In this document: positions 17,001 to 23,656 of the stretch, in pieces | How the letters are laid out: each line of letters begins with the position of its first letter | How positions within the stretch are numbered: the stretch's first letter is position 1 | Source of the DNA: Candidatus Palauibacter rhopaloidicola | GTDB taxonomy: Bacteria > Gemmatimonadota > Gemmatimonadetes > Palauibacterales > Palauibacteraceae | NCBI GenBank assembly: GCA_026914155.1 | Contig: JAPPGH010000031.1 | Coordinates: forward strand, 62,001-126,000 | Direction of reading: 5' to 3' | Length of the DNA stretch: 64,000 bases | Translations under genes and position numbers: made by a program | The notes under the pieces: generated by a model | Seen by the model: only the letters and a program-made list of their open reading frames with translations | What the model was told of the DNA's origin: nothing | Databases searched by the model: none

Positions 17001-17269
17001 GAGATGGGTTGCGCCCGGTCGTTCAGGACGCGTGCGCGCACGCGAATCGTATCGCCCGCCACGACCGCGACTTCCTCCGGTTCCAGGGTGATTCTCGCCG
17101 GCACGGTCGCGGTCGGAGGCGGAGGCGGCGGCCCGGGCGGCGGCCCCGAAGTCTCCTCTCCACCACAGGAGAGAACGGTCAGACCCAGAAAGCCGAGCGC
17201 CGCGGAACGCCGGACGCGAGAGAAAGCTGAACCTTCGGAGCCGGGGGTGGTGCGGACGGGCTTCGCCAT
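14006..17269 (-). CDS. secreted Ig-like / leucine-rich-repeat / metzincin lipoprotein (copy 1)
   Basis: 1087 residues. ATG 17269 (MAKPVRTTPG) matches the start of its paralogue. Order: lipobox signal LGLTVLSCGGEE (~residue 35); Pro-rich linker; Big_2-type Ig domain (~60-140, ending SLTATSGPVSNSAPV); LRR cap (GEWTNNENWGTDAPVGSWYGV); about eleven plant-type LRRs (LxxNxLSGxIPxxLGxL, ~170-560); a beta-rich domain; then a metalloprotease with HEIGHNLSLFH (842-852) and a Met-turn candidate DFMSYC (Met 897), the metzincin signature; C-terminal beta domain. Expected to be anchored outside the inner membrane and to cut protein. Upstream DNA holds the MITE. Residues ~55-395 are encoded by DNA identical to copy 2. 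Family membership is firm, target unknown. Confidence 0.82.
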   Translation of the reverse strand: MAKPVRTTPGSEGSAFSRVRRSAALGFLGLTVLSCGGEETSGPPPGPPPPPPTATVPARITLEPEEVAVVAGDTIRVRARVLNDRAQPISDAVVTWTSSDPAVATVDATGLVTGLKEGNASLTATSGPVSNSAPVAVHSLDRAVLMALYIGTRGGEWTNNENWGTDAPVGSWYGVTADANSRVTAIDLSENGLNGQLPEDLGSMAFLTELELGGNDKLSGPIPFSLSELGIQALNYGGTMLCTVRDEGFQAWLNAVPTREGEFLACNEERSDLMKLYEAMGGDSWTSSANWGTSAPLENWYGIAVDDSTGRVTTINLNRNNLSGEVPTEIQYFPHLRVLRLDYNRLEGEIPAEIGQLTELRRMDIDGNEFRGSIPPEFGNLVNLEVLWMGGNQMSGPIPPELGNLQSLEEINLYEARFDGTIPEEFGKLTELEVLRITETNIEGGLPESLAALGKLRAIRLYDNELSDPLPSWLGQLDSLRTLFVSGNRIEGPIPPEVGQIDSLAFLLVHNNELSGPLPPELGDASELYRIWVQGNADLSGPLPEGLTQLEELWELIAEDTGLCMPQTPAFRTWMESVYFKTRIQLCGGEAHAEAYLIQAAQSREFPVPLVAGREALLRVFVSSEQETGAMLPPVRVTFFVDGAEVHVEDIPAGSSAIPTEVQEGELDLSPHAVISADVIQPGLEMVVEVDPDGTLDPNLGVSKRIPESGRMTVDVRAVPPLLLTLLPMVWTEDNDREAATFVSTVNPEDDFFWQTRTYLPVAEIEITRHASVTVDSNNSNDLIADVGRIRVMEEGVGHWVGLIPSIGGNIAGQATFPFFSNDIPYSGKVAISVLSAETFAHEIGHNLSLFHAECSGNEGGPDPSFPYEGGRIGIWGWDSRDGGSLVDPASPVRDFMSYCDPTWVSDYYFTNSLRYRLQDTLEVWEAPAATRTLLVSGGADADGALHLDPAFVVDARPELPHAPGPYTLTGRRADGSELFSLNFDMGVIWDGDGESGFTFALPVEPAWETALASLSLAGPGGSVEIAEGSEPPMAILRDPDTGEVRAIFRDLPSGPLAESAAEDLAPEPGLEVLVSSGLPGASAWRR
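16166..17116. repeat. 951-bp direct repeat, copy A (identical to 19756-20706)
   Basis: Line-by-line comparison by eye shows no difference over this stretch between the two LRR-metzincin genes (offset 3590 bp), including third codon positions. Differences start at once outside it: at 17117 in the Pro-codon linker and just before 16166 in an LRR. The paralogues diverge clearly elsewhere, so this looks like recent gene conversion or recombination. Confidence 0.85.
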
Positions 17270-17371
17270 GGGCTTGCCTTGGGCCTTTGCGGGGGGTGCG
17301 GCCAAGGACTGCCGAGTCGCCAGGGCGCAACACCCCCGGGTTACCTGAAAAAAAACCACTTCCCTAACCTA

Positions 17372-17532
17372 GTGTCGTGTCCCGGAAATACGCGAGCTAC
17401 CGAGAGTGCCGAGGCGCCGGAGCCCGCAAGGCGCTCCGACGAGGAATAGCAACGCTATTTCGAGGAGGAGCAACGCCGCGGGGCCGGATGAATCGGCGCT
17501 CGAATAGCCGTGATATTTCCGGGACACGACAC
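17372..17532. mobile_element. 161-bp IS630/Tc1-type MITE
   Basis: Perfect 18-bp terminal inverted repeats, GTGTCGTGTCCCGGAAAT at 17372-17389 and its reverse complement at 17515-17532, are flanked on both sides by TA within CTAG (17369-17372 and 17532-17535). IS630-family transposases are known to duplicate TA and favour CTAG. There is no coding capacity. The centre has a short hairpin, AATAGC-AAC-GCTATT at 17445-17459. The empty site is visible at 20906-20916, where the homologous sequence reads straight through CTAGATTAGG (minus strand) against CTAG-element-CTAGGTTAGG here. Confidence 0.85.
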
Positions 17533-17574
17533 TAGAGACGCGGCGCCGGGTTGGCATCCTCCAACGTGCCTGGA
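17533..17574 (-). pseudogene. remnant 3' end of an S9 peptidase gene
   Basis: The minus strand encodes SRHVGGCQPGAASL, matching the C-termini of the S9 peptidases here (DSHLGGCHADGTSLD at the 20906 gene, TRHLGGCATG at the 30370 gene). If the MITE is removed, the frame continues as GGT TAG, paralleling the GAT TAG stop of the intact gene. It is therefore the tail of a duplicated S9 gene, left between the tandem LRR-metzincin copies and cut at its last codon by the MITE. Confidence 0.75.
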
Positions 17575-17586
17575 GGCTGCACCCCG

Positions 17587-20500
17587 TCAGCGTCGCCAGG
17601 CCGACGCGTCCGGGAGTCCACTGCTCACCATCACCTCGAGTCCCGGCTCCGGGGCGAGGTCCTCCGCCGCGCTCCGGGCCAGGGGACCGGATGGCAGATC
17701 GGTGAGAATGGCCCGCACCTGGCCCGTCTGCGGATCGCGCAGGATCGCGACCGGAGGCTCGCTTCCCTCCGTCATTTCGACGCTCCCGTCCGGCCCGGAG
17801 AGCCGGAGGCTCGTCAACTCCGTGGCCCACTCCGGCTGGACCGGCAGCGCGAAGGAGAACCCTGACCGTCCATCGCCATCCCACAGGCCGGCCATCGTGA
17901 AAGCGAGCGAGAACAGTTCGCCGCCGTCCGCCCGGCGCCCGGTCAACCGCCAGGGCCCGCCGGAGGTGGGCACAGCCGGCCGTGTGTCGACGACGAAGGC
18001 CGGATCGAGCCAGGGATCTCCGTCCGCCGTGACGCCGCCCGACACCACGAGCACGCGCGAGGTGGCCGGCGCTTCCCGCCGCACGTCGGTCGTGTCCTGG
18101 AGACGGAAGCGCATCGCGTTCGAGAAGTAGTAGTCGCTCACCCACGAGGGATCGCAGTAGGTCATGAAGTCCCGGACCGTGGATGCGGGGTCCACGAGCG
18201 ATCCGCCGTCGCGCGGATCCCAGCCCCAGGCACCGATCCTCCCGTTCTCGTGCGGGAACGTCAGGTCCGGACCTCCTTCGTCTCCCCTGCACGCCGCGTG
18301 CGACAGGCTGATGTTGTGCCCGAGTTCGTGCGCGATCGTCTCCGCGCTCAGCAGCGAGACCGCAGTCTTCCCCAGGTGGGTAAGGCTGTCGGGCCCGAAT
18401 GGCAGCCACGCGACGCCCGCGGCACCATCGGGATCCGGGATGAGGCCCAACCAGTGTCCGACTCCATCCTCCACCGTCCGGATGGTCACGACCCGGTCCA
18501 GGATCTCGAAGATGTCGTTCGTGTCGATCCTTACGCTCGCGTGCCGGATGATCTGTAATTCCTCGACGGGGAGGTAATTGTTCGTCTGCCAGAAGATCTC
18601 GTCGTCCGGGTCGGCGTTGCTGACGAGCGTCACGGCACCCTGGTCGTTGTCGACGGTCGAGACGAACGGGATCAGGGTCAGGTACATTGGAGGCACGGCC
18701 TTCACATCGACGGCCGATTGCCCGGTCTCGGGGATTCGCTTCGACACGCCCAGATTCGGATCGAGCGTGCCATCGGGGTCGACCTCCACGACCATCTCCA
18801 ACCCCGGCTGGATCACCTCGGCGGGGATGATGGCGTGAGGCGAGAGATCGAGTTCGCCCTCCTGCACCTCCGTCGGAATCGCCGCTGAACCGGCCGGGAT
18901 GTCCTCCACGTGCACCTCGGCGCCATCCACGAAGAAGGTGACCCGGACGGGCGGGAGCAGCGCCCCCGTCTCCTGTTCGGACGTCACGAAGACGCGCAGG
19001 AGTGCCTCCTCCCCAGCCACCAGGGGAACGGGATAGTCGCGCGACTGCACCGTCTGCGTCAGGTAGGCCTCCGCGTGGGTTTCGGCCCCGCATGTCCGGA
19101 TCCGGTATTTCGAGAGCGCGGAAGCCAGCCACGTGCGGAAGGCGGGCGTCTGAGGCATGCACAACTCGGTGTCCGCCGCCTGAAGTTCGAAGATTTCCTC
19201 GAGCGCGGTCATGCTCTCCGGCAGCGGTCCCGACAGGTCCGTGTTGCCATTGAGCCGCACGCTGTACAGCTGGCTGGCGTCGCCGAGGTCTGCAGGCAGC
19301 GATCCGGACAATCGGTTGTTCTGCGCCCAGAGGAACTGGAGACTGTCAGCCTGGCCGAGTTCGGCCGGGAGCGGCCCCTCGATGTCGTTATCGGAGACCC
19401 AGATCGAGAACAGGCTGTCGAGTTGCCCCAGCCACGAAGGGAGCGGATCCGTCAACTCGTTCTCGTAGAGTCGGATAGCTCGGAGCTTCCCGAGCGCTCC
19501 CGCGCTTTCGGGCAGTCCCCCCTCAATCCCCGTCCCGGTGATCCGGAGGACCCGCAGTTCCGTCAGGTTGCCGAACTCCGCCGGGATCGAACCGTCGAAC
19601 TTCGATTCGTACAGATTGAGCACCCGCAGGCTGTCAAGGTTGCCGAGTTCGGGCGGGATGGGGCCGGACAGCTGGTTACCGTCCCCGCCGCCCAACCAGA
19701 GTACCTGAAGCTTCGTGAGGTTCCCGATCTCCGGCGGGATGCTGCCCCTGAACGGGTTGCCGTCGATGTCCATCCGCCGCAGTTCGGTGAGCTGGCCGAT
19801 CTCCGCCGGGATTTCGCCCTCGAGCCGGTTGTAGTCCAGGCGCAGGACGCGCAGGTGCGGGAAGTATTGGATCTCGGTCGGAACCTCTCCCGACAGGTTG
19901 TTTCGATTCAGGTTGATCGTAGTGACCCGTCCCGTGGAATCGTCGACCGCGATGCCGTACCAGTTCTCCAGCGGGGCGCTGGTTCCCCAGTTGGCCGATG
20001 ACGTCCAGCTGTCTCCTCCCATGGCCTCGTACAGCTTCATCAGGTCCGACCGCTCCTCGTTGCAGGCGAGGAACTCGCCCTCGCGCGTGGGAACGGCGTT
20101 CAGCCACGCCTGGAAACCCTCGTCGCGCACCGTGCACAGCATGGTGCCGCCGTAGTTGAGCGCCTGGATGCCCAGCTCCGAGAGAGAAAACGGGATGGGA
20201 CCGGAGAGCTTGTCGTTCCCGCCCAGCTCGAGTTCGGTGAGGAAGGCCATGCTGCCGAGGTCCTCGGGAAGCTGACCGTTCAGGCCGTTCTCGCTCAGGT
20301 CGATCGCCGTCACGCGCGAGTTGGCATCGGCCGTCACGCCGTACCAGCTTCCGACCGGCGCGTCGGTCCCCCAGTTCTCGTTGTTCGTCCACTCGCCCCC
20401 GCGCGTGCCGATGTAGAGGGCCATGAGGACCGCGCGATCCAGGCTGTGCACCGCGACCGGGGCGGAGTTCGAGACGGGGCCCGAGGTGGCGGTCAGGCTC

Positions 20501-20865
20501 GCGTTCCCCTCCTTGAGGCCGGTTACGAGCCCGGTGGCATCGACCGTCGCCACGGCCGGATCGCTGCTCGTCCACGTCACCACCGCATCGGAGATGGGTT
20601 GCGCCCGGTCGTTCAGGACGCGTGCGCGCACGCGAATCGTATCGCCCGCCACGACCGCGACTTCCTCCGGTTCCAGGGTGATTCTCGCCGGCACGGTCGC
20701 GGTCGGGGGCGGCGGCGGCGGCCCGGGCGGCGGCCCCGAAGTCTCCTCTCCACCACAGGAGAGGACGGCCAGACCCAGAAAGCCGAGCGCCGCGGAACGC
20801 CGGACGCGGACGCGGGAGTAAGCTGAACCTTCGGAGCCGAGGGTGGTGCGGATGCGCTTCGCCAT
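17587..20865 (-). CDS. secreted Ig-like / leucine-rich-repeat / metzincin lipoprotein (copy 2)
   Basis: 1092 residues, start MAKRIRTTLG at 20865. Same architecture as copy 1: lipobox LGLAVLSCGGEE, Pro linker, Ig-like domain, LRR N-terminal cap with a second cap-like WTSSANWGTSAPLENWYGI, about eleven plant-type LRRs, beta domain, metzincin site HELGHNISLSH (846-856) with Met-turn DFMTYC, and a C-terminal beta domain ending SSGLPDASAWRR. It follows the S9 peptidase by 40 bp and is probably cotranscribed. The C-terminal two-thirds differ from copy 1 at many positions; the N-terminal third is identical at DNA level. Probable exported protease or host/prey-binding adhesin-protease; function inferred from domains only. 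Confidence 0.82.
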   Translation of the reverse strand: MAKRIRTTLGSEGSAYSRVRVRRSAALGFLGLAVLSCGGEETSGPPPGPPPPPPTATVPARITLEPEEVAVVAGDTIRVRARVLNDRAQPISDAVVTWTSSDPAVATVDATGLVTGLKEGNASLTATSGPVSNSAPVAVHSLDRAVLMALYIGTRGGEWTNNENWGTDAPVGSWYGVTADANSRVTAIDLSENGLNGQLPEDLGSMAFLTELELGGNDKLSGPIPFSLSELGIQALNYGGTMLCTVRDEGFQAWLNAVPTREGEFLACNEERSDLMKLYEAMGGDSWTSSANWGTSAPLENWYGIAVDDSTGRVTTINLNRNNLSGEVPTEIQYFPHLRVLRLDYNRLEGEIPAEIGQLTELRRMDIDGNPFRGSIPPEIGNLTKLQVLWLGGGDGNQLSGPIPPELGNLDSLRVLNLYESKFDGSIPAEFGNLTELRVLRITGTGIEGGLPESAGALGKLRAIRLYENELTDPLPSWLGQLDSLFSIWVSDNDIEGPLPAELGQADSLQFLWAQNNRLSGSLPADLGDASQLYSVRLNGNTDLSGPLPESMTALEEIFELQAADTELCMPQTPAFRTWLASALSKYRIRTCGAETHAEAYLTQTVQSRDYPVPLVAGEEALLRVFVTSEQETGALLPPVRVTFFVDGAEVHVEDIPAGSAAIPTEVQEGELDLSPHAIIPAEVIQPGLEMVVEVDPDGTLDPNLGVSKRIPETGQSAVDVKAVPPMYLTLIPFVSTVDNDQGAVTLVSNADPDDEIFWQTNNYLPVEELQIIRHASVRIDTNDIFEILDRVVTIRTVEDGVGHWLGLIPDPDGAAGVAWLPFGPDSLTHLGKTAVSLLSAETIAHELGHNISLSHAACRGDEGGPDLTFPHENGRIGAWGWDPRDGGSLVDPASTVRDFMTYCDPSWVSDYYFSNAMRFRLQDTTDVRREAPATSRVLVVSGGVTADGDPWLDPAFVVDTRPAVPTSGGPWRLTGRRADGGELFSLAFTMAGLWDGDGRSGFSFALPVQPEWATELTSLRLSGPDGSVEMTEGSEPPVAILRDPQTGQVRAILTDLPSGPLARSAAEDLAPEPGLEVMVSSGLPDASAWRR
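19756..20706. repeat. 951-bp direct repeat, copy B
   Basis: Partner of 16166-17116 with no mismatch seen. It encodes the Ig-like domain, LRR cap and the first LRRs of copy 2, ending in the codons for RRMDIDGN. Confidence 0.85.
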
Positions 20866-20905
20866 GGGTCTGCCTTGCGTCTTGGGGGGGAGGGCCGCCG
20901 TTAGC

Positions 20906-22900
20906 CTAATCTAGAGACGTGCCGTCGGCGTGGCATCCTCCGAGGTGACTGTCGAAAAAGGCTTGGAGCCGGCTGTACATGTCGATCGAGTTGGCGGGGT
21001 CCCGGAAGCCGTGGCCCTCGGGGTACGTCTTCGATTCGAACTCCTTGCCGAGCGCCTCCAGCCGCTCGACGGCGAGTTCGAAGTTCTCGAAGGGCGCCCT
21101 TACATCGAACTCCCCGTGCATGATGAGGACGGGGGCCGTGATGCGGTCCATCCGGTCGAGCGTCTCGCTCTTCGCGTAGATCTCGGGCCGCTCCTCCGGC
21201 GTCCCGCCGTGCCCCGTGATCGCGAAGATCTTCCCCACGCGGTCCGCGTGCGGCAGCGTCAGGGATTCGGAGTAGATGCCGCGCATGGGGACGGCCGCGT
21301 CGAACTTGTCGGGCGTGCGCGTGACCGCGGACATGGACTGCATGCCTCCGTAGCTCCCCCCGTAGATGCCCACGCGCCCGTTCACCCAGGGCTGGCTGCG
21401 CAGCCAGTCCGCGGCGGCGCCCGGGTCCCTGGACTGGTCGTTCAGCCAATCCTCGACCGAGAGGTCCTGAAACTCGCGCCCGAAGCCGGACCCGCCGCGA
21501 TAGTTGATGGCGAGCACGACGAATCCTTCGTTCGCGAGGTACTGCTCCACGAGGTTCGTCCCCTGCGTGTACGAGTTCGTTCCGCCGCCGTGTACCTGGA
21601 CGAGAGCGGGGCAGGCGGGCGGGTCGGAGCCGGCGGAGCGCGCGGCCCGGATCGCCGGCGGCAGGTAGAGGAATCCCTGCATGTACAGGCCGTCGAAGGA
21701 GCGGAACGAGACCTCCGCGGGCCGCTGGACGCCTTCGAAGTGGGGCGAGAAGTCCGTCAGGCGGGCCGGGATGCCGCCGTCGAGGTCGAGGAACCAGGCT
21801 TCCCGGCCCTCCGTCGCCGCATCGCGCGTGAACGCGGCGCGGCGGCCGTCCGGCGTCGCGTGCAGGGATGACCAGGACCCGCCGACGTTCGTGACCCGCG
21901 TGGCGACGCCGCCCGAGGCGGGGACGGACCACAGGTCGAAGGCCCCGCGCTGCTGGTACGGGAAGTAGATGCGCTCGCCGTCGCCGGACCAGAAGGGGTC
22001 GAAGCGCATGATCGCGTCGGTCGCGTAGACCTGCATGTCGAGCGGCGCTTCCCGGAGGGCGCGCGGAGCGGCGCCGGTGAAGTCGAGGTCGATGCGGTAC
22101 AGGTAGGCGAGATCCTGATACCAGTACTCGTCCTTGGCCGTCCCCATCAGCACGAGGGTCGATCCGTCCGGCGACCAGACGGGGCTGGATGAGGCCATGA
22201 GCAAAGTGGAGACCCGGTGCGTCTCGCCGGACGCCACGGCGACGAGCCACACGTCGTCGTGCCACCAGTCGGCCCGGTTCGAGATGTACGCGATCCACCG
22301 GCCGTCCGGCGACCACATGGGGCTGAAGCGGCCGTCCTCGGCCTCCGCCGCGCCGGCCGTCAGCTGCCGGGGCGGCGCCGCCCCGGCGGCGTCCACGAGC
22401 CAGATATCCTGGGAACCGGACACCGTGGAGTAGTACGCCAGTGTCTCCCCGTCCGGCGACCACGACGGTGCCCGCAGGCCGCTCGCGCCCTCCGCCACGA
22501 CCCGGCCCGGCTCTCCGGTCGCGGCGACAAGGAGGTCTCCTCCGGCGATGAAGGCCAGCCGCCCTCCGTCCGGGGACCACGTCTGCGCCCGGCCGGCGAC
22601 CCGGAAGGTCGAGGCGTCGCCGTCGGCGGCCACGACCTCCGCCGTCGCCGGAATCGGGACAAGGTGAACCCCGGGTCCGCTGCCGCCCGCGGCGGGTCCG
22701 GCCACGGCGAGCATGGACCCGTCGGGCGAGAGCACTGCCCTCCCCGCGCCCCCTCCGGCGGTGAAGACGTTCTCCAGCGTGAGCGGGATGCGGCCCGCTT
22801 CGTCGAGGCCGCCGCCGGGGGAGGAGCAGCCGGCAGCGAGGAGCCCCATGACCGCGGGCAGGAGGTAGCGCGTTCGGACGGTTCGCGGGGATCGAGGCAC
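20906..22900 (-). CDS. S9-family prolyl oligopeptidase-like lipoprotein
   Basis: 664 residues. The GTG at 22900 is chosen because AAGGAGGAG ends 2 nt upstream and the protein then begins with a lipoprotein signal (YLLPAVMGLLAAGCSS). N-terminal TolB-like propeller strands (SPDGSMLAVAG, SPDGGRLAFIAGG, SPDGETLAYYS, SPDGRWIAYISN); C-terminal alpha/beta hydrolase with S516 in GIYGGSYGGMQ, Asp in MHGEFDVRAP and His in YPEGHGF. Such enzymes trim oligopeptides or act as dipeptidyl/acylaminoacyl peptidases in the periplasm. It is followed by the LRR-metzincin genes. Close paralogue of the 30370 gene (shared LVQVHGGGTNSY and NYRGGSGFGREFQDLSVEDW). Confidence 0.9.
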   Translation of the reverse strand: MPRSPRTVRTRYLLPAVMGLLAAGCSSPGGGLDEAGRIPLTLENVFTAGGGAGRAVLSPDGSMLAVAGPAAGGSGPGVHLVPIPATAEVVAADGDASTFRVAGRAQTWSPDGGRLAFIAGGDLLVAATGEPGRVVAEGASGLRAPSWSPDGETLAYYSTVSGSQDIWLVDAAGAAPPRQLTAGAAEAEDGRFSPMWSPDGRWIAYISNRADWWHDDVWLVAVASGETHRVSTLLMASSSPVWSPDGSTLVLMGTAKDEYWYQDLAYLYRIDLDFTGAAPRALREAPLDMQVYATDAIMRFDPFWSGDGERIYFPYQQRGAFDLWSVPASGGVATRVTNVGGSWSSLHATPDGRRAAFTRDAATEGREAWFLDLDGGIPARLTDFSPHFEGVQRPAEVSFRSFDGLYMQGFLYLPPAIRAARSAGSDPPACPALVQVHGGGTNSYTQGTNLVEQYLANEGFVVLAINYRGGSGFGREFQDLSVEDWLNDQSRDPGAAADWLRSQPWVNGRVGIYGGSYGGMQSMSAVTRTPDKFDAAVPMRGIYSESLTLPHADRVGKIFAITGHGGTPEERPEIYAKSETLDRMDRITAPVLIMHGEFDVRAPFENFELAVERLEALGKEFESKTYPEGHGFRDPANSIDMYSRLQAFFDSHLGGCHADGTSLD

Positions 22901-22994
22901 GGCTCCTCCTTCGTCGTGCTGGTGTGGTGTGAGTATTGCCCCGGGCGATGGTCCGACAATACCGATCAGAGAAGGAAAAACCCATTCCGCGACC

Positions 22995-23000
22995 GGAGGG
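22995..23000 (+). promoter_or_regulatory. ribosome binding site for the TTG-start membrane protein
   Basis: GGAGGG, 9 nt before a TTG at 23010 in frame with the membrane protein. This supports TTG over an upstream ATG (22929) that would sit in the divergent promoter region. Confidence 0.5.
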
Positions 23001-23009
23001 CGAAGCGCC

Positions 23010-23627
23010 TTGACCGAACCTGCCGTCACGCTGACCGACTACGGGCTCACCCTGCTCTGCGCCTTTCTGGTCTGGCGGGCGCGCTCGCACGTGAGGGCCG
23101 ACCTCCGCCCGTGGGCGATGGGGCTCTTCGCCGGCTCGGGCGCCGCGGCGCTGTTCGCCGGCACGGTGCACGGTTTCTTCGGGGACGCCGCGACCCTCGG
23201 ATACCGCGTTCTTTGGCCGGCCACGATCCTCACGGTCGGGGCGACCGGGCTCGCCGCCTGGGGGCTGGGCGCACGCGTCGGCGGGCAGCCGACGGGTACG
23301 CGGTGGGTCACGCGGCTCGCCGCGCTCGCCTACGTCGCGTACGTCGCCGTCGTGCTGGCCGGGTGGCAGGCGTTCGCCGTCGCGGTCGCCTTCTACCTGC
23401 CCGCCGTGATCTATCTCACGGTGCGCTTCGCGCTCGCCTATCGCCGCCGCCCCACCGCGAGCCGGCGGCGGGCGCTGATCGGCTTCGGGCTCACCTTCGC
23501 CGCGGCCGCCATCCAGCAGCTGCAGATCCCGATCCACCCGGTGTGGTTCGACCACAACGCGCTGTACCACGTCGTGCAGGCGGCGGCGTTCGTCCTGCTC
23601 TATCTGGGCGTGAGCGGCGAAGAGTAA
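23010..23627 (+). CDS. seven-helix-like integral membrane protein, unknown function
   Basis: 205 residues from TTG 23010 (MTEPAVTLTDYGL). About six to seven hydrophobic helices: TDYGLTLLCAFLVW, WAMGLFAGSGAAALFAGTVH, WPATILTVGATGLAAWGLGA, LAALAYVAYVAVVLAGWQ, FAVAVAFYLPAVIYLTVRFAL, IGFGLTFAAAAIQQLQIP and VVQAAAFVLLYLG. Conserved-looking HGFFGD and PVWFDHNALYHV put His/Asp near membrane edges; they resemble DUF6962-type proteins, a tentative match. It is transcribed divergently from the S9 peptidase (109-bp gap) and sits 29 bp before another S9 peptidase. Confidence 0.7.
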   Translation: MTEPAVTLTDYGLTLLCAFLVWRARSHVRADLRPWAMGLFAGSGAAALFAGTVHGFFGDAATLGYRVLWPATILTVGATGLAAWGLGARVGGQPTGTRWVTRLAALAYVAYVAVVLAGWQAFAVAVAFYLPAVIYLTVRFALAYRRRPTASRRRALIGFGLTFAAAAIQQLQIPIHPVWFDHNALYHVVQAAAFVLLYLGVSGEE

Positions 23628-23656
23628 CGATGCTTCTTCAACGTCAGGGGTGTGCC

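Noticed and set aside
17348..17355. Run of eight A residues (T on the minus strand) beside the MITE as a terminator
   Set aside because: No GC-rich hairpin lies directly before it; the MITE stem ends about 14 bp away.
17445..17459. AATAGC-AAC-GCTATT hairpin as an intrinsic terminator
   Set aside because: No T-run follows on either strand, and the hairpin is part of a repeat core found also in the second element.
16166..20706. Regularly spaced repeated DNA as a possible CRISPR array
   Set aside because: The periodicity is ~72 bp coding leucine-rich repeats, and the long identity is two gene segments; no short identical repeats with unique spacers.
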